The notes beneath the pieces were generated by a model that had not been told where the DNA came from, searched no databases, and worked only from the letters and a program-made list of their open reading frames with translations. A program made the position numbers and the translations under genes. A DNA stretch of 64,000 nucleotides. Source: Anaeramoeba flamelloides (Eukaryota; Metamonada; Anaeramoebidae). Location of the stretch: positions 12,995,855 to 13,059,854 of the forward strand of contig JANTQA010000036.1 in the NCBI GenBank assembly GCA_027625915.1, written 5' to 3'. Shown piece after piece: positions 1 to 11,600 of the stretch (the first letter of the stretch is position 1; each line of letters begins with the position of its first letter).

Positions 1-44
1 AACTCTGTAATTATTCAGTGAAATTATATCTTGAAATTGGGAAA

Positions 45-121
45 GTGCCTTAAATCAAAAATTTGTGCCTTAAAGTTAACAAAATTTTGTGCCTTATATG
101 TTGATTTTTCCTGTGCCTTAA
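45..121. repeat. four spaced copies of GTGCCTTA
   Basis: The octamer GTGCCTTA occurs at about 45, 65, 89 and 113, spaced 20, 24 and 24 bases, separated by A/T-rich spacers, and is followed by GGCACA, which could pair with the last copy. Related GGCAC/GTGC words recur near 6062 and 6130 inside a degraded F4 element. This may be a short tandem array or an element end; its function is unknown. Confidence 0.45.
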
Positions 122-316
122 AATGGCACAATACTGTATTGAATTTGAAAATTATAATTGGTAGTGACTTTGTTTTTTCTTAAATGTATGATTTGTTCAT
201 TAAATGATACCTTGATGAAAAATCATTTAGCTAATATTTACTATTTAAAAAACGAAAACAAATTTTTGACTGACACAATTTTTTTTAATGACCCAAATTT
301 TTTTCACAATGGTTTG

Positions 317-577
317 TGATCTTTTCAGAATAAACGAGAAAAAATTTTTCTTTCATTTTCCTTTTTCTTTTCCTATTTGTTTTTCTTTTCCTTTTTTTCT
401 TATCTACAAACAGAGTTTTCAAAGAAATAGATTGTAATTTGTGATTTCTATTTATTTGATTGGATCTTTTTTTTGTGCTATTTTGGGTGAAGTAATAACC
501 CTAAATAAAGGAATTTTTGAATAGGAAACAGATAGTCGAATGAAATTTTATCCCACCTCAATTTCAAATAACAGTAT
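317..577. mobile_element. F1 inverted-repeat element, copy A (diverged MITE)
   Basis: The segment runs from a 5' part matching the TTCACTTCC-like T/C-rich start of other F1 copies to a 3' end reading ATTTTATCCCACCTCAATTTCAAATAACAG. The order of landmarks (C/T-rich block, AGTTTTCAAAGAA, TGTAATTTGTG, then ATCCCAC) matches copy B at 24562-24809. It has no coding capacity and is the most diverged full-length copy seen. Termini are approximate. Confidence 0.5.
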
Positions 578-1181
578 GGGTGTGCCAAAAAGATTTGTTT
601 ACACAATATCTTCAAATCCCCACCAATGGGAAGAATTCAATTTAGCTGTATAACGTGGATTTTTAAAATACACGTGATCCAAAGGCAGTGTGACTCAAAG
701 GATAATTAGTTTAATAATTATTCTTTTCAAAAAAAGGCAAATTCATAATTTGTCGCTCCCATGAGTGAATAAAATTTTTTTATAATGAAAAGCTGTTCAA
801 TTTCCAAAAATAAATCCGTAACAAATCACAATTAAGATTTCCTTTTGAATTTGTAAAGGAAAAATCCACAAAAAAATGTAATTTTTTGACTTTCCTTCAA
901 TATAGAAACTTTACTGTCATTTTTTTTATTTATTACATTGGATTTCAGTACTCACAGATCATAAAATAAAGATAATCTTTAACTATTTAGGGTATAACTT
1001 TTGAAAACTTTTGAAACTATTTGCAAATGAATTTATATATGAAATGTTGTTTATAAATTATTTTTCATTATTGAGAATTGGTCTTCTTATTAAATATTAG
1101 CTGGGCAATACAAGGTGTTTCTCAATAAAATTCTTCAAAAAAGAGAATAATCAAAAAAGAGAAAACAAATCCAAAAAATAC

Positions 1182-2320
1182 CTCTTCTTGGCTGTCTTCA
1201 AAATAAAATTTCCTCCAAATTTGTTTTGCCATTGTTTTTTGTTTTTCAAGATCGTCAACAATTTTAAATTTCTCAACCTGAAGATAAAAATCAAGCAGCT
1301 CTCCAGCAAAGCTGAGATCTAAAAACTGTCTAAAGTATTTCACACCATAAACATTACCTAACAATTGGTTTAAAGTGATCTTTTTGTCAGCAATAAGATT
1401 GCTTTTATTTAAAATCGAGAAGTGTTTCTCTTGTAGCCGTTGTTCTGTTTCCTCAAACAATTGCTTTTCTTGTTTTTGCTGTTTATTTATGAGGCTAAAC
1501 AATTCAATTTCACAATTCAAAACAAAGGAAAACAATTCAAGCAAATAGTCATGCCTTTTTTCCAAAAAACAAGACAAATCATTTTGAAGACTCATTTTAA
1601 ATTGGTTGTATTTCTTTCGATGATCGTTTGAGCTTTCCTCTTCAAAATTAAGATGGCTGAGACCTTGTAATAACAAATTATTCCTTCTGATCCGATTTTT
1701 TAATATTAAAAAAATTCTTCTGTATTCTTCAATTCGGTTCAGGACTTGATCGAGTGTTGTTGACTGTTATTCAGTTTTTAATTTTATTCGTTCATTATTT
1801 CGTTCAGAATTAATTTTTTTGTTATTATTATGAATATTAGTGGATTTTTGAATTTGGTTGGGTTGTGTTTCAAGTTATTCGTTCATTTGTTCGTTCAGAA
1901 TTAATTGGTTAGTTATTATTATTATTAATTAATGGGTTTTTGAATTTGGTTACGTTGTGTTTCAAGTTGTTCATTCGAGAAGAAAAGTGGAACAAAAACA
2001 CAATAAAAAAAAAACAAAAAGAAATAAGGAATAAGGAATTTTGTAAGCTTTTGAGAAAAGAAAAAAGAAAAAAAAGAAAGTCTTACAAGCTCTTTCATTT
2101 TTTGTTTGATAATCTTGCTATTTTGAAATTTCAATAAGCAGTAATTGTTTAAAATAGATGAAGAATCAAAGAATTCCGATATATTTTCATTAATTATGTG
2201 GTTGGAATTTAGAAAGCATCTTAAAGAGTGCTTGGACATTCGAAGCCTCAAAACAAGATCATTAACTAAACTGTAACGTTCTTCAAATTGGGTCAGAATT
2301 TTTTGAAAATCTTTGTCCAT
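1182..2320 (-). CDS. RGS-domain protein, 3' end unresolved
   Basis: Probable regulator of heterotrimeric G-protein signalling. Exon 1 is 2320-2087 (78 codons, ATG at 2320, donor GTAAGA); exon 2 is 1763-1182 (194 codons, acceptor AACAG, donor GTATTT). Both junctions are phase 0, so the 323-base intron is well supported. Residues 1-205 are charged and helical without a family I recognise. From about residue 208 an RGS box begins: LLGNVYGVKYFRQFL, then the acidic/aromatic FYLQVEKFK segment, then AKQIWRKFYF. Only about 65 of the usual ~120 RGS residues are present before the donor, so at least one more exon is needed to complete the GAP fold. The nearest acceptor, at 1101-1103, would add only about ten residues (LIFNKKTNSQ) and a stop, leaving a truncated box. 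Either the rest lies beyond 1 or the gene is damaged. The upstream start could also be preceded by another exon. Confidence 0.7.
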
Positions 2321-2413
2321 AAAGAAAGATTGTTTGATAAAAAAAGAAGAAAAATGAGAATAAAAAAATCTAAAAACAATTTCAATGAAATAAAAATAAA
2401 CCAAATTATCCAT

Positions 2414-4121
2414 TTTAGTTATTGGAAATAGGTAAAATTGAGTTTTGAATTGAAGTGTTCTCTTTTTAAATGTTGATCTATTTAACTCTAACTATAAAAG
2501 TAAAAAATCTGAAAAAAACTTTTCAAAACAAAATTCTTTATTTAAAATTTTAAAGATATGTTAGAGGTTTATCAAAACGATTCAAAATATTCTCTTTTTT
2601 TTTTCTCCAAAGAATCCCTTTTTAATTATCATTCTTTTTGTGGATCTATGAATTCATTAATATTTATTTTACAATAAAGTTGACAAAAAATGATTATATT
2701 TACTTTTCTGTGTCATAATTTACAATCTCCCCCTTACCATTTTTAAAATATGAAATGCTTAAAATATTATTTTTTTTTAAAAGAAAAAATTAGAAGAATT
2801 ATATACAAAGAACTCTTTCATTTAAAAAATTTAGAAACTATTTTAAATTAATTTTGGAGAAAATTATTAATTATTCTTTAAATGTGTTAATTAATCATAA
2901 GTGATTAAATGTACAGACAAATATTTTATAGGAATATCTAAATAATAGATTTTGGAAAAAGTAGTTTTCAGAAACTAATTTTTTTTTATAGTAATAATAA
3001 ACTCAAAAATGATTATTTGTTGGTAACAATATTTTGTACAAAAAATCTTTTAATATATATCTTAAGTCTATTCCCAAAATCGAGATTTACCCACAATCAA
3101 AAATAGGATAAAAATATTCATTTTTTATATCCCAAAACTTAATATTAAAACAGATATAAGTTATCCAATATTAAAGTTTTTCTACTTTAACATTTTTTTC
3201 GGAATAAAAGAAAAAAAATTATAAAATAAAAAAATGAAAATTAGATATGTAAAAAAATGAAGAAACAAGCGGAATAAAAAAATTTTTATTGTAAAATTTG
3301 GTTAAATTTCGACCAAAAAATATATGTTCTTTCAAAGGTTTGATACCAGACACATATTGAATAATTTTTATTCTATTTTCGCAAAACTCTATATTAACCT
3401 CTTATCAAACAAAAAAAAATAACCCGATCTAACTAAAAAAAAATAAATTAAGTAACTGGAAAAAAAAAAAAGAAAAAGAAAAAAAAACAGAAAAGACAAA
3501 AAAAGGAGAAAAATAGTTTTGTAAATTAAAAATTATAAGCAAATTTTCTTAAAAGTAATCTATTGTTATTCTTTAAAAGATTTTAACTGTTTCCAAATTT
3601 TAGTATTTAGTCTGTATTTTTTAATGAGTGATCCCTATTTATCAATTATTTTACGTACCACCTAACATTTATTCTTCACCAAAGGATGAGGACTTTTAAA
3701 TCTTTTATTTTTTTCTATCAACGATAGAAAAATAATATTTCCTCTTGATTCCTTTCATTTATATAATAGGAATTTTTTTCTTTTTTTATCTAAAATTTAT
3801 TTTGATATTAAAATAATTGTTCTTCCTAAATAAAAAAAAATAAACTTTTTTATATTACCAACTTGAAAAATAGTAAGTGTGTGAGTTATTATTATTAATT
3901 TATGGTTTCTATTGTACTGAAAATTATTTACCTTATATTAAAGTAGTTATTTTAAAAATTAGTTAATAATTTAAAAATGTATTTATAATTTATAAGGGTT
4001 AAAGGGTCATAAATAGGCTTTCTTTTAAATATTTTATTTATTTTTATAAGAATTTTACTTTTAGTTTTTTATTTTTCTTTTAGATTTCTTTTTCTTTTTT
4101 AGTTATTTTGGGTTTTAGGTG
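2414..4121. other. gene-less A/T-rich stretch
   Basis: No gene is supported here. The DNA is A/T homopolymer-rich with frequent stops in all frames. There is a poly-A/AAAAAG tract near 3450-3500 and a small inverted repeat TTTCTATC/GATAGAAA near 3712-3730. Nothing else stands out. Confidence 0.5.
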
Positions 4122-4335
4122 TTAGAGTTTGAATAAGTCTTTAAATTGCTCTAATCGTACTTTATTAGAAGTCAGGAACCCGTAAAAAATGTGAGGTAAA
4201 TCTTGAATAAATGAATCACATAATATACCTTTGCCTATTTGATATGTATTACGCATATAGTTGTATCTATGTAAAATATTGTTGAACACTCGACGTTTTA
4301 ATAAGATTGATGAAGGTACCCATATTAAGTATCTT
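4122..4335 (-). other. 71-codon open stretch of protein-like composition, unrecognised
   Basis: On the minus strand an uninterrupted frame runs from about 4335 to a TAA at 4122-4124. It lacks an early ATG but has a protein-like mix of residues (for example KRRVFNNILHRYNYMRN and GILCDSFIQDLPHIF) unlike the F/K/N-only frames around it. It could be an internal exon, the end of a dead non-LTR element, or chance. I do not recognise a family. An alternative view is that it is one of the dozens of chance frames expected at this GC content. Confidence 0.25.
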
Positions 4336-5996
4336 TAACATTATAGCTATATATAACTTGCTGTCTCTTAGAATTTTTTTGAAATATTCCTAACATTTCA
4401 AATATTTTGAGATTTTAAACTTTTTTTTTTTTTTTTTCAATAACAATTGCTTTAAGTTCTTTTTATTTTTTGTCTTGTTAGCAATTGATTAAGTTGGATT
4501 TTGCTAAGCGATTATTTCTTTTCATTTTTTTTGTTTTAGAAATTCTAATGTATCTATGAATTTCTTTTTTCTCGGATTTATTCAATAATAAATTCTCTAA
4601 AGATAAGTTTCTACTTAATAAATTTCCATTATCAAGATAAATTTTATATTAAATATTTTATTGATATATTTTTTACCTGTTGAGAATTTAATTTTAGATT
4701 TTTTTTCCTGAATAATTTAATATTCCTAGTGTATAATATAATTAGAAAATGTTAAAGATTTGAAGAATAAAAAAATTACTTTTTTTTATATTTAGTTAAT
4801 TTTGATTAAAGAGTGTATCAATTCAACTCTAATTGTTCTTATATATAAATTTTCTTTCAGAATTTAATTGTTCAAAAAGATTGTTCACAATTATTAATTA
4901 AAGAAAAGAATTTCAAACTATTTTAATTTCAAATTATTTCACTAAAAGATCAAATCTTTTAATTTATTTAAAAAAATATTATCCTATTATAATTTTAAGA
5001 AGGGGCTTTACATAAAAAATGATAATTATTCTCTTTAATTTCTTTTTTTTATATTTTGAAATAAAAATTATTAATTTTATTTAATTTTTTATTTATTACA
5101 AAAAAATATCTACTTAAAAAAATAGTAAATATATTGGAAGTTAAAATTTTTTGAGCTTTAAGTATAATTTAAATATTATTGGGTTAAAAATAAATAAATA
5201 ATTTTGAGTTTTTATTATTTTTAAATATTTTTTGGGGTCTGATAGAGTATGCTATAATAATGTTTAATTTCTATTTTTTTTCTTTTATTTTTAAAAAATC
5301 TATTTATTTTCTTACCAAATACACAGAATAATCTAGAAAAAAAGGGTGATTTTCCAGAATTCAACTGAATATAGAAAAATTTAAGAATTTTTTCAATTCT
5401 TTTAAACTATGATAAACCTAATGGCGGTTTTTTTGAGGTTTTCTGTTTTATTGGAAAATTTTATTGATTTTCTAATCAAAAAAAAATGAAAAATCTAGTT
5501 AGGTTTTTTTAATTTAAGTTATAAAATGTAATGTTAATTTTTATTTCTTAATTCAAGAAAAGTTAACTCGAGTTTTCCAAAATTGATAAGAATTGAGCAA
5601 AACCATTTAGATTATCTTTCATTCTTTTAAATTTTTTTAAACCTAATGACACTTCCAACAAATTGAATTCAATAACTTATTATAATTTTGACAGTTTGAG
5701 ACTATTTTCAAAAATCAATTATCTTAAAATCTATGATTTTACTTTTAAAAATCTAAAAGGGTATTTAAGTCTAAGGGTATATAGAGTGTAAATTACACTT
5801 CTTCAATAAAAAAAAAAAAGCTTATTATAATTTTAATTATAAAAAAAATCATTTTTACAAGGTTATTCTACCCCATTGAAAAAAACTTTAAAATTGTAAT
5901 CAGTGGAAAATTGTAAATAATCTACTAAAACTTACTCAAAATTAAAGTAAAATTAAAAAAGTAGAGGATCGCATCGAAAAATCCAATATTGTAGCA

Positions 5997-6140
5997 CATT
6001 TAGTTCCACTTTTAAGACATAAACTTTCAAAGAAATTAGGGAAAAAAAAATTCTCAAATTAGGGCACAATTTTCAAATTTTGGTAAAAAAAAAATTGAAA
6101 AAAATGTGTTTTAATTTGTAATTTGTTTGTGCTTTAAGGG
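5997..6140. mobile_element. degraded F4 element (AGTTCCACTTTTAAGA family)
   Basis: The left end AGTTCCACTTTTAAGACA, followed by AACTTTCAAAGAAATT and TCTCAAATTAGGGCAC, parallels the arm and loop of the perfect hairpin at 36029-36289 (AGTTCCACTTTTAAGATA, ACTTTGAACGGAATTT, TCTCAAATTAACGCAG). The right arm is only weakly preserved (TGTGCTTTAAGGG). It is an old non-coding copy. Confidence 0.5.
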
Positions 6141-6141
6141 A

Positions 6142-6225
6142 TTAGCGTCTACCAAGGAGAAGCCCACGATCAAAGTATGCTGTTATTGGACCTAAAATCA
6201 TTGGTGCTACATGGTTCAAATGTCT
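6142..6225 (-). CDS. possible terminal exon, unrecognised
   Basis: A minus-strand frame of 28 codons begins right after a consensus-like acceptor (TTTTTTAG at 6232-6226) and ends at TAA 6142-6144. The peptide reads HVAPMILGPITAYFD in the middle and ends LLLGRR, rich in G, P, V and R that are rare in chance frames here. A degraded relative may exist near 42290-42330 on the same strand (RHFNN versus RHLNH). It could be the last exon of an intron-rich gene or of a repeat-borne coding region (see the 6150-6960 entry). No family was recognised. Confidence 0.25.
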   Translation of the reverse strand, partial: RHLNHVAPMILGPITAYFDRGLLLGRR

Positions 6226-6960
6226 CTAAAAAATCGATTAGTCAAGTAGTAATATTTGTTGATCTCATTAATAAAAAATGATCTTTGTATTAGTAAAAAC
6301 CCCTAACAATTTTAAAAAACAATCTGGATTTCGCCACAAATTTAAAGGTTGAATTATCAAAATTCAGACTATAAAGTTGCAAAATATCTTTCTTAAATTT
6401 GTGGATAAATGTAGATTAGTTACTAAAAAATTCGTTTTTTTTTAAAATTAAATAATTAAAGAACAGATTTTTTTGAAAAATTATTACCCAAATCATGCAA
6501 ATATATTGATACTATAATTAGCTTTATCAAAAGCAAACAAAACTAATAAGTCTTTTTGCTTTTATTTTGATGATTATTGGATTAATCTTTGAAATTCAAA
6601 AAATATAAAAATAGTTACTTTTGGAAGTTCTAAATCTAAATTATTAAATACCATAATACTGTATTTTGGGTTTCTATTTTTGGATTTGGAAAAGGAATTA
6701 TAAAAAATTTGTTCAAAATGAAAATTTTTCGATTTGGAAAAGGAATTAAAAAAATTTTTTCATGATGAAAAAATTTTTATTAGTGATCGTTAGTAACAAA
6801 TCTAAGAATATATTGTTCAATAAGATTAATAATAGATTTTTTAGAGCTATTTGAGCCATAGTGCACTTATATCATTTACACCCAATTACAACATACTTAT
6901 TTTATCGAGAAATCTATGGTGGAGCTAATCCCTTAAATTCTGTTAAAATTTTAAATCTTA
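6150..6960. repeat. dispersed repeat R9, copy 1
   Basis: Blocks of this stretch recur elsewhere. ATGTCTCT plus AGTAGTA and TTGATC(T/C)CATTAAT are shared with 42290-42400. TGTAGATTA plus TTTGATGATTAT(T/G)GGATTAATCTTTGAAATT-like words are shared with 15060-15280. The segment at 6834-6910 resembles 15455-15540 and 29913-29995. The conserved minus-strand peptide I-K-V-(C/G)-C-N-(W/S) in these last blocks suggests the repeat once carried coding sequence. The family is unknown and boundaries are approximate. Confidence 0.4.
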
Positions 6961-7089
6961 AAAGTGTTATATACTCTAATTATTTAAAGATTTTGTAATT
7001 TTTCAAGTTGTTCATAACCCTAAATTTTGTATTAGTTGTTAAAAATAAAACTAAAAAAAATAGTATGCAATTATATTTTCTTTAAAGTC

Positions 7090-7470
7090 AGTTCACAAGT
7101 TGCAATATTGAATGTATTAAAAAATAGAATTTTTTCAATTTTCAAGAGTAATAAAAAGTTCCATGTATCTATTCAAATGTTGGTAATGGTAAACGAAACA
7201 TCCCTTTTGATTTTTGAGCTTGAAGGGATTTTCTAATTAAAATTTTGTGCTAAATACCAATATTTGATTTAAAAAATGATTTTTTTTTCAAAATTGAAAG
7301 ATTTGTATTCGTCAAACAATTTTTAGCTTAAAATTATTATTAATCTTTTATGGTAATCAGATATTATATTTACTATTACCAAAATTTAGATAGATGAAGG
7401 GAACTCTTTATTGATCTCAACAATTATAAAAAATCTATTTTTTACAACATTTCAGATTTACACTAGTGTT
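7090..7470. mobile_element. F5 inverted-repeat element, copy 1
   Basis: The left arm (about 7112-7195: AAAAAATAGAATTTTTTCAA, then AAAAAGTTCCATG, then GGTAATGGTAAA) is mirrored by the right arm (about 7370-7465), whose reverse complement reads AAAAAATAGATTTTTTATAA, AAAGAGTTCCCTTCA, GGTAATAGTAAA. The interior is non-coding. A second copy lies at 17125-17490. It is a roughly 375-base MITE-like element with long, imperfect terminal repeats. Confidence 0.6.
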
Positions 7471-7923
7471 ATTGGTACTTTCCTGTTTAAAAGTCAATAA
7501 ATTTTTAAATTTCCCCATAAATCAATAATTTTTCACATTACTACTTTGTCATTTGTCGGTGTATTTACAATAGAACAAAAACAAACTAAAAAAAAAAAAC
7601 AACATTTTTAGCAAAATATCTTATTTTGTTTTGAGGCATAAAAGAAAGTAAGAGTACTAAACAAAATTTAAAAGTGTCTTATTTGTGGTGTATGTGAAGA
7701 ATTTTTTCAATTCCCTCCCTTAATTAAAGATGATTAAGGAAAAAAAAGAGAGAAAAATTTTCAACTTTAATTTGATAAATCAATTAACTTGTTTTAAATC
7801 CACAAAACAAATGGTTGAATTAATTTGTTGTCTTTGTTACTTCAAAAGAATAAAAATCCAACCCAAAACCCTAAACCAATGAAAACGATAATTATTCAAT
7901 TTCATTTTTTTATATTAATCTCA

Positions 7924-8611
7924 ATGAACAGATACACTTTTAAACAGCCACAAAGCAATTACTACGAAAATTCGGAAGACTCTGAAGACGATATCCCTGA
8001 AGAAGTTATTAAAGTGCCAGAAGAATTTCTTGGACCAATTTCCTTTTGTTTATTTAAAAACCCAGTGAAAGCATCTGATGGCTTTACGTATGAACAAGCA
8101 GAAATCGAGGATTGGATCGATCGATGCAAAAAAAAATACAAAGCCTTTTTCTCCAATGACAAACCAACCATTAAAAAACACCATACTGGTTTATGATGAT
8201 GAGATGAGAATCAAGTGTGATGAATTTAGGCAAAACAGAAGGAAATTTTCAAAAATATCAATTCGAAAATTAAGTTCACGAACTTCCGATCTTCAAAAAA
8301 TGGTTGAACAGGAACAAAAAGAAGAAAAACAGGAACTTGAAAATTTAAAAAAAGAAAACAATCAACCAACACAGAACAAAGAAAGAACAGGCCAAACAGA
8401 ATTTCAACAAACGCTTGAAAAACAAACAACAAATAATAACAACAATTATAACCCAAACAATAACAATTCACAATTTAAACAAAAACAATTAACCGAAGAA
8501 GAGGAAATCCAATTAGTACTTCAGTTGTCTCTCCAAAAGACAACTATGTCTCGGAATGAAGAAGACGAAATGTTTCTTAAAATACTTGAGCTCTCTAAAA
8601 TTGATCACTAA
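7924..8611 (+). CDS. U-box E3 ubiquitin-ligase-like protein with C-terminal UIMs, frame broken in a poly-A run
   Basis: Likely a cytosolic ubiquitin ligase. I chose ATG 7924 (MNRYTFKQ) because upstream codons are A/T noise. After an acidic stretch a U-box starts at about residue 35: VPEEFLGPISFCLFKNPV, then SDGFTYEQAEIEDWI. The box continues in the +1 frame (FSPMTNQPLKNTILVYDDE), so the two halves lie in different frames. They meet at the run of nine A at 8128-8136; eight A would restore one frame. That points to a sequencing indel or a recent disabling mutation. The C-terminal half is Gln/Asn/Glu-rich and ends with EEEEIQLVLQLSLQK, a good ubiquitin-interacting motif, and a second weaker one (MFLKILELSK). 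U-box domains bind E2 enzymes; UIMs bind ubiquitin. The stop is TAA 8609-8611. The domain calls are firm; intactness is not. Confidence 0.8.
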
Positions 8612-11600
8612 CAGCCAGAAATTAAAAAAATATGAAAAAATAGTTCATTTTTTCTGAATTTATTTTATAAAAACCAATTAAATTTGCGACCTTCTTTTGA
8701 ATTCGTGAATATTTTTTCACATTTGTGTTCCTCAAAAAAATTGAGTATTTTAGATCAATTTGTTCAATTGTATTTTAATGATTAACACTTCTTTTTCAAA
8801 ATAATAATTAATAAATAAAATTATTCCATCACTCAATTTTTTTATATTGAACTAGGGTCAATTATTTGAAAAGATCAAAATCTCAAAAGATTTAAAGAAT
8901 TAATCATTTGGGTCTCTTCGGACAAGAATGGTGGATTTTTAATAAAAAAATGTCTTTTCTTTTGATTTTTAAAATAATACCTTTACCAACTATGTATTCT
9001 ATGTTAAACTTATTAAAAGATAAAATTAAATTGAATAAATAGAAAATTAAAAAAAAAAAAAAAAATACAATTATTAATTTGAAAAGTTAATTGAAAGGTT
9101 TATTTACCAATTTTTATATGATCAAGAAAGTAAAAAACAAAATTTCTAAAAATACTCTTTCAATAATTTAAATTTGATTTTGAAAACTTGAAATTGAGTT
9201 GAACAATAAAAAAGTATATCATTTGTTCTATTTGTAAATTTTAATTTAATAAAATCCGGAAATACAAATTTATTTATTTATTAATAGAGAGGAATATTTT
9301 AAGAAAATTTATCAAAATAATAAAAAAAGAGAAAAAGAGAAAAAGTAAATTAATTAAAATATATCAAATATACCAAGTGGTGTAGATATGAAAAATATAG
9401 CATCAATTTTTATATTTTTTTTAATATTTTTTCACGAGAAAAATAACAATAATAAAAATATTCTTATAAACATTGAACAATCTTATTTACACTACTGATA
9501 TCCTTTGAATAAAAATTCTAAAATGATATTTAAGCTTAAAATCATCAATTTCACAATTATTTATGGAACAAGTGCAAACATAAAAATATTTTTCCAGTTG
9601 AAAAAATAAAATATATTAAAAAAAATAATAAAAATATATTTAAATAAAATTTATTAAAATTAGGTTTAAAAAGGCTTTAATAATAAGTAATTGATAAAAA
9701 AATAATGTAAACTTAAATTTAGAGCACGCATAATAACAGCCATAACATTTATGGTTAATTTTTAATATAATATGAAAATTGATTATGAATTTTTATTTGA
9801 TGAGGTTTTTTTTTAATTGATCTCATTTGCAATCAGTTTTTATATATTTGATTGTTATATTTTATTTTCTAGTTATTCATAGTATTTTGTTTCAGTATAT
9901 CAGTATTAGTCCATAACTACTTGACCTTTAGCCTTTTTTAAGTCTTCTTCCCAATAAATATAGTATTTGTTTCGGTTTAAAATGGAAAAAAAAGAAAAAA
10001 AATATAATAATATAATTTATAATTTATAAGACCAAGTTGAAAATTTTATGGTGTAACTAGCTTTTCTAAACCTCATTTCAAGAATTTTAATTCCCCTGAA
10101 ATAAAAAATAATAAATATACCTATATCCTTTTTTATTCGAGAAAAATTAATAATTAAATCAGATTAATAATTCACTTTTAAATCATTTAAAATTATTACT
10201 TCTTCAATATTTTAACAATTAAAAAAAAATAAAAACAAAAACTACTATAATAAGAGTTAGAATTTTTGTAAAATGAGAACTTCCTATTTTTTATTATTGA
10301 ATTTTGTTTAAAATTGATAACAAGAAGATTTTTTACTAATAATTAAATTCATTTTCAAAGTTATTACATTACCTCAATTTTCTAAATGATTACAAGTCTT
10401 TTCGAAGATCGTTTTTTTAAAAAAAAAAATAGCATAAAAAAAACCAGAAAAAAAAAAAAAAAAAAAAAAAAATCAAAAAAGAAAATAAAAAGGAAATCAA
10501 AAAAATCAAAAAATTGATAAAGAAAAAATAAATAAAAATCCTTAATTTATCGATCTTAAATATAACATTTTGATTTAATTATTTATTCGTAATTTGTTTT
10601 TATTTTTAATTTTGAATAGAAATATTTTGGTTTGGTAAAGTTTTGAATAAACTTATTACTTTTTATTTCAGAAGATTCTCCAAAATGAATTTAGAAACCA
10701 TATTATCAGATAATTTATCTAATTCTGGGTTTGTGGTTCGGAAAATCAGATATTATTTTAATTCTTCTTCATATTTAATGATTTATAAGATGAATTTGTT
10801 TGATTTTATAATTATTTATTTTCCGATAAAAATGAGATCAAAATAATTATAATATTTGTAATCAGTTTTTTCACCTTATTTTCTTTTTTTTTTTTTTCCT
10901 TTGAATCTTTTGTGGATTTTTTTTGATTTTTAGTATTTAATCCTTTTTCTTTAACCTTTCAAACAATATTCTTTGTTTTGGTTTTGTTTGAAAAAAATAT
11001 TTGAAAAAACAATTTTGAAAACAAAATTTGTAAAAAATAGTTTTAGTAAAATAATAATAAATCCTAATGGGGCAAGAAATTCAAGGAAAAAAAATAGTTT
11101 GTATTAACTCAAAGTAAGAATAAAAAAAGAAATCTTCGAAAATATACTTTGGTAATTTTTTTTTTTTTTAACATTCTTGATTTTAACAAATTAATTTGAA
11201 AAGTTGATCTTTCATATTTGATCTTCTAAAAAGAAAAGGTTTGTTTAAAAGTGGCAATTTCCCAGGTCTATTTTTTGGTTGTTTCAATGATTAATTTCAA
11301 GCATTCCTATAAACACATCTCTCCATCCAGAACCTAATTTGATAAAGCCAAAAAGTTAAACAAAAAAATTTTTCATAAAATTAAAAAATTAAAGATTCAA
11401 CTTTCTTTTACTTGTGTACTAGTTCTTTTCTCAAATAGAGCTTCGAATGATATTTTGGTTTCAAGTTTGAAGATCCGATGACACTCAAAAAATCTTTTTT
11501 CAATAAGGTTGTTCTAATGAAATTTTATAAAAAAATCGTAAAATTTTTACTTACAATCGTTATTGAAAGTTAACTTTTGAAGGAAAGTTGATATGCCGAT

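Noticed and set aside
45-121. CRISPR-like array
   Set aside because: Repeats are only 8 bases, spacers are A/T-rich and uneven, and the DNA is eukaryotic with introns.
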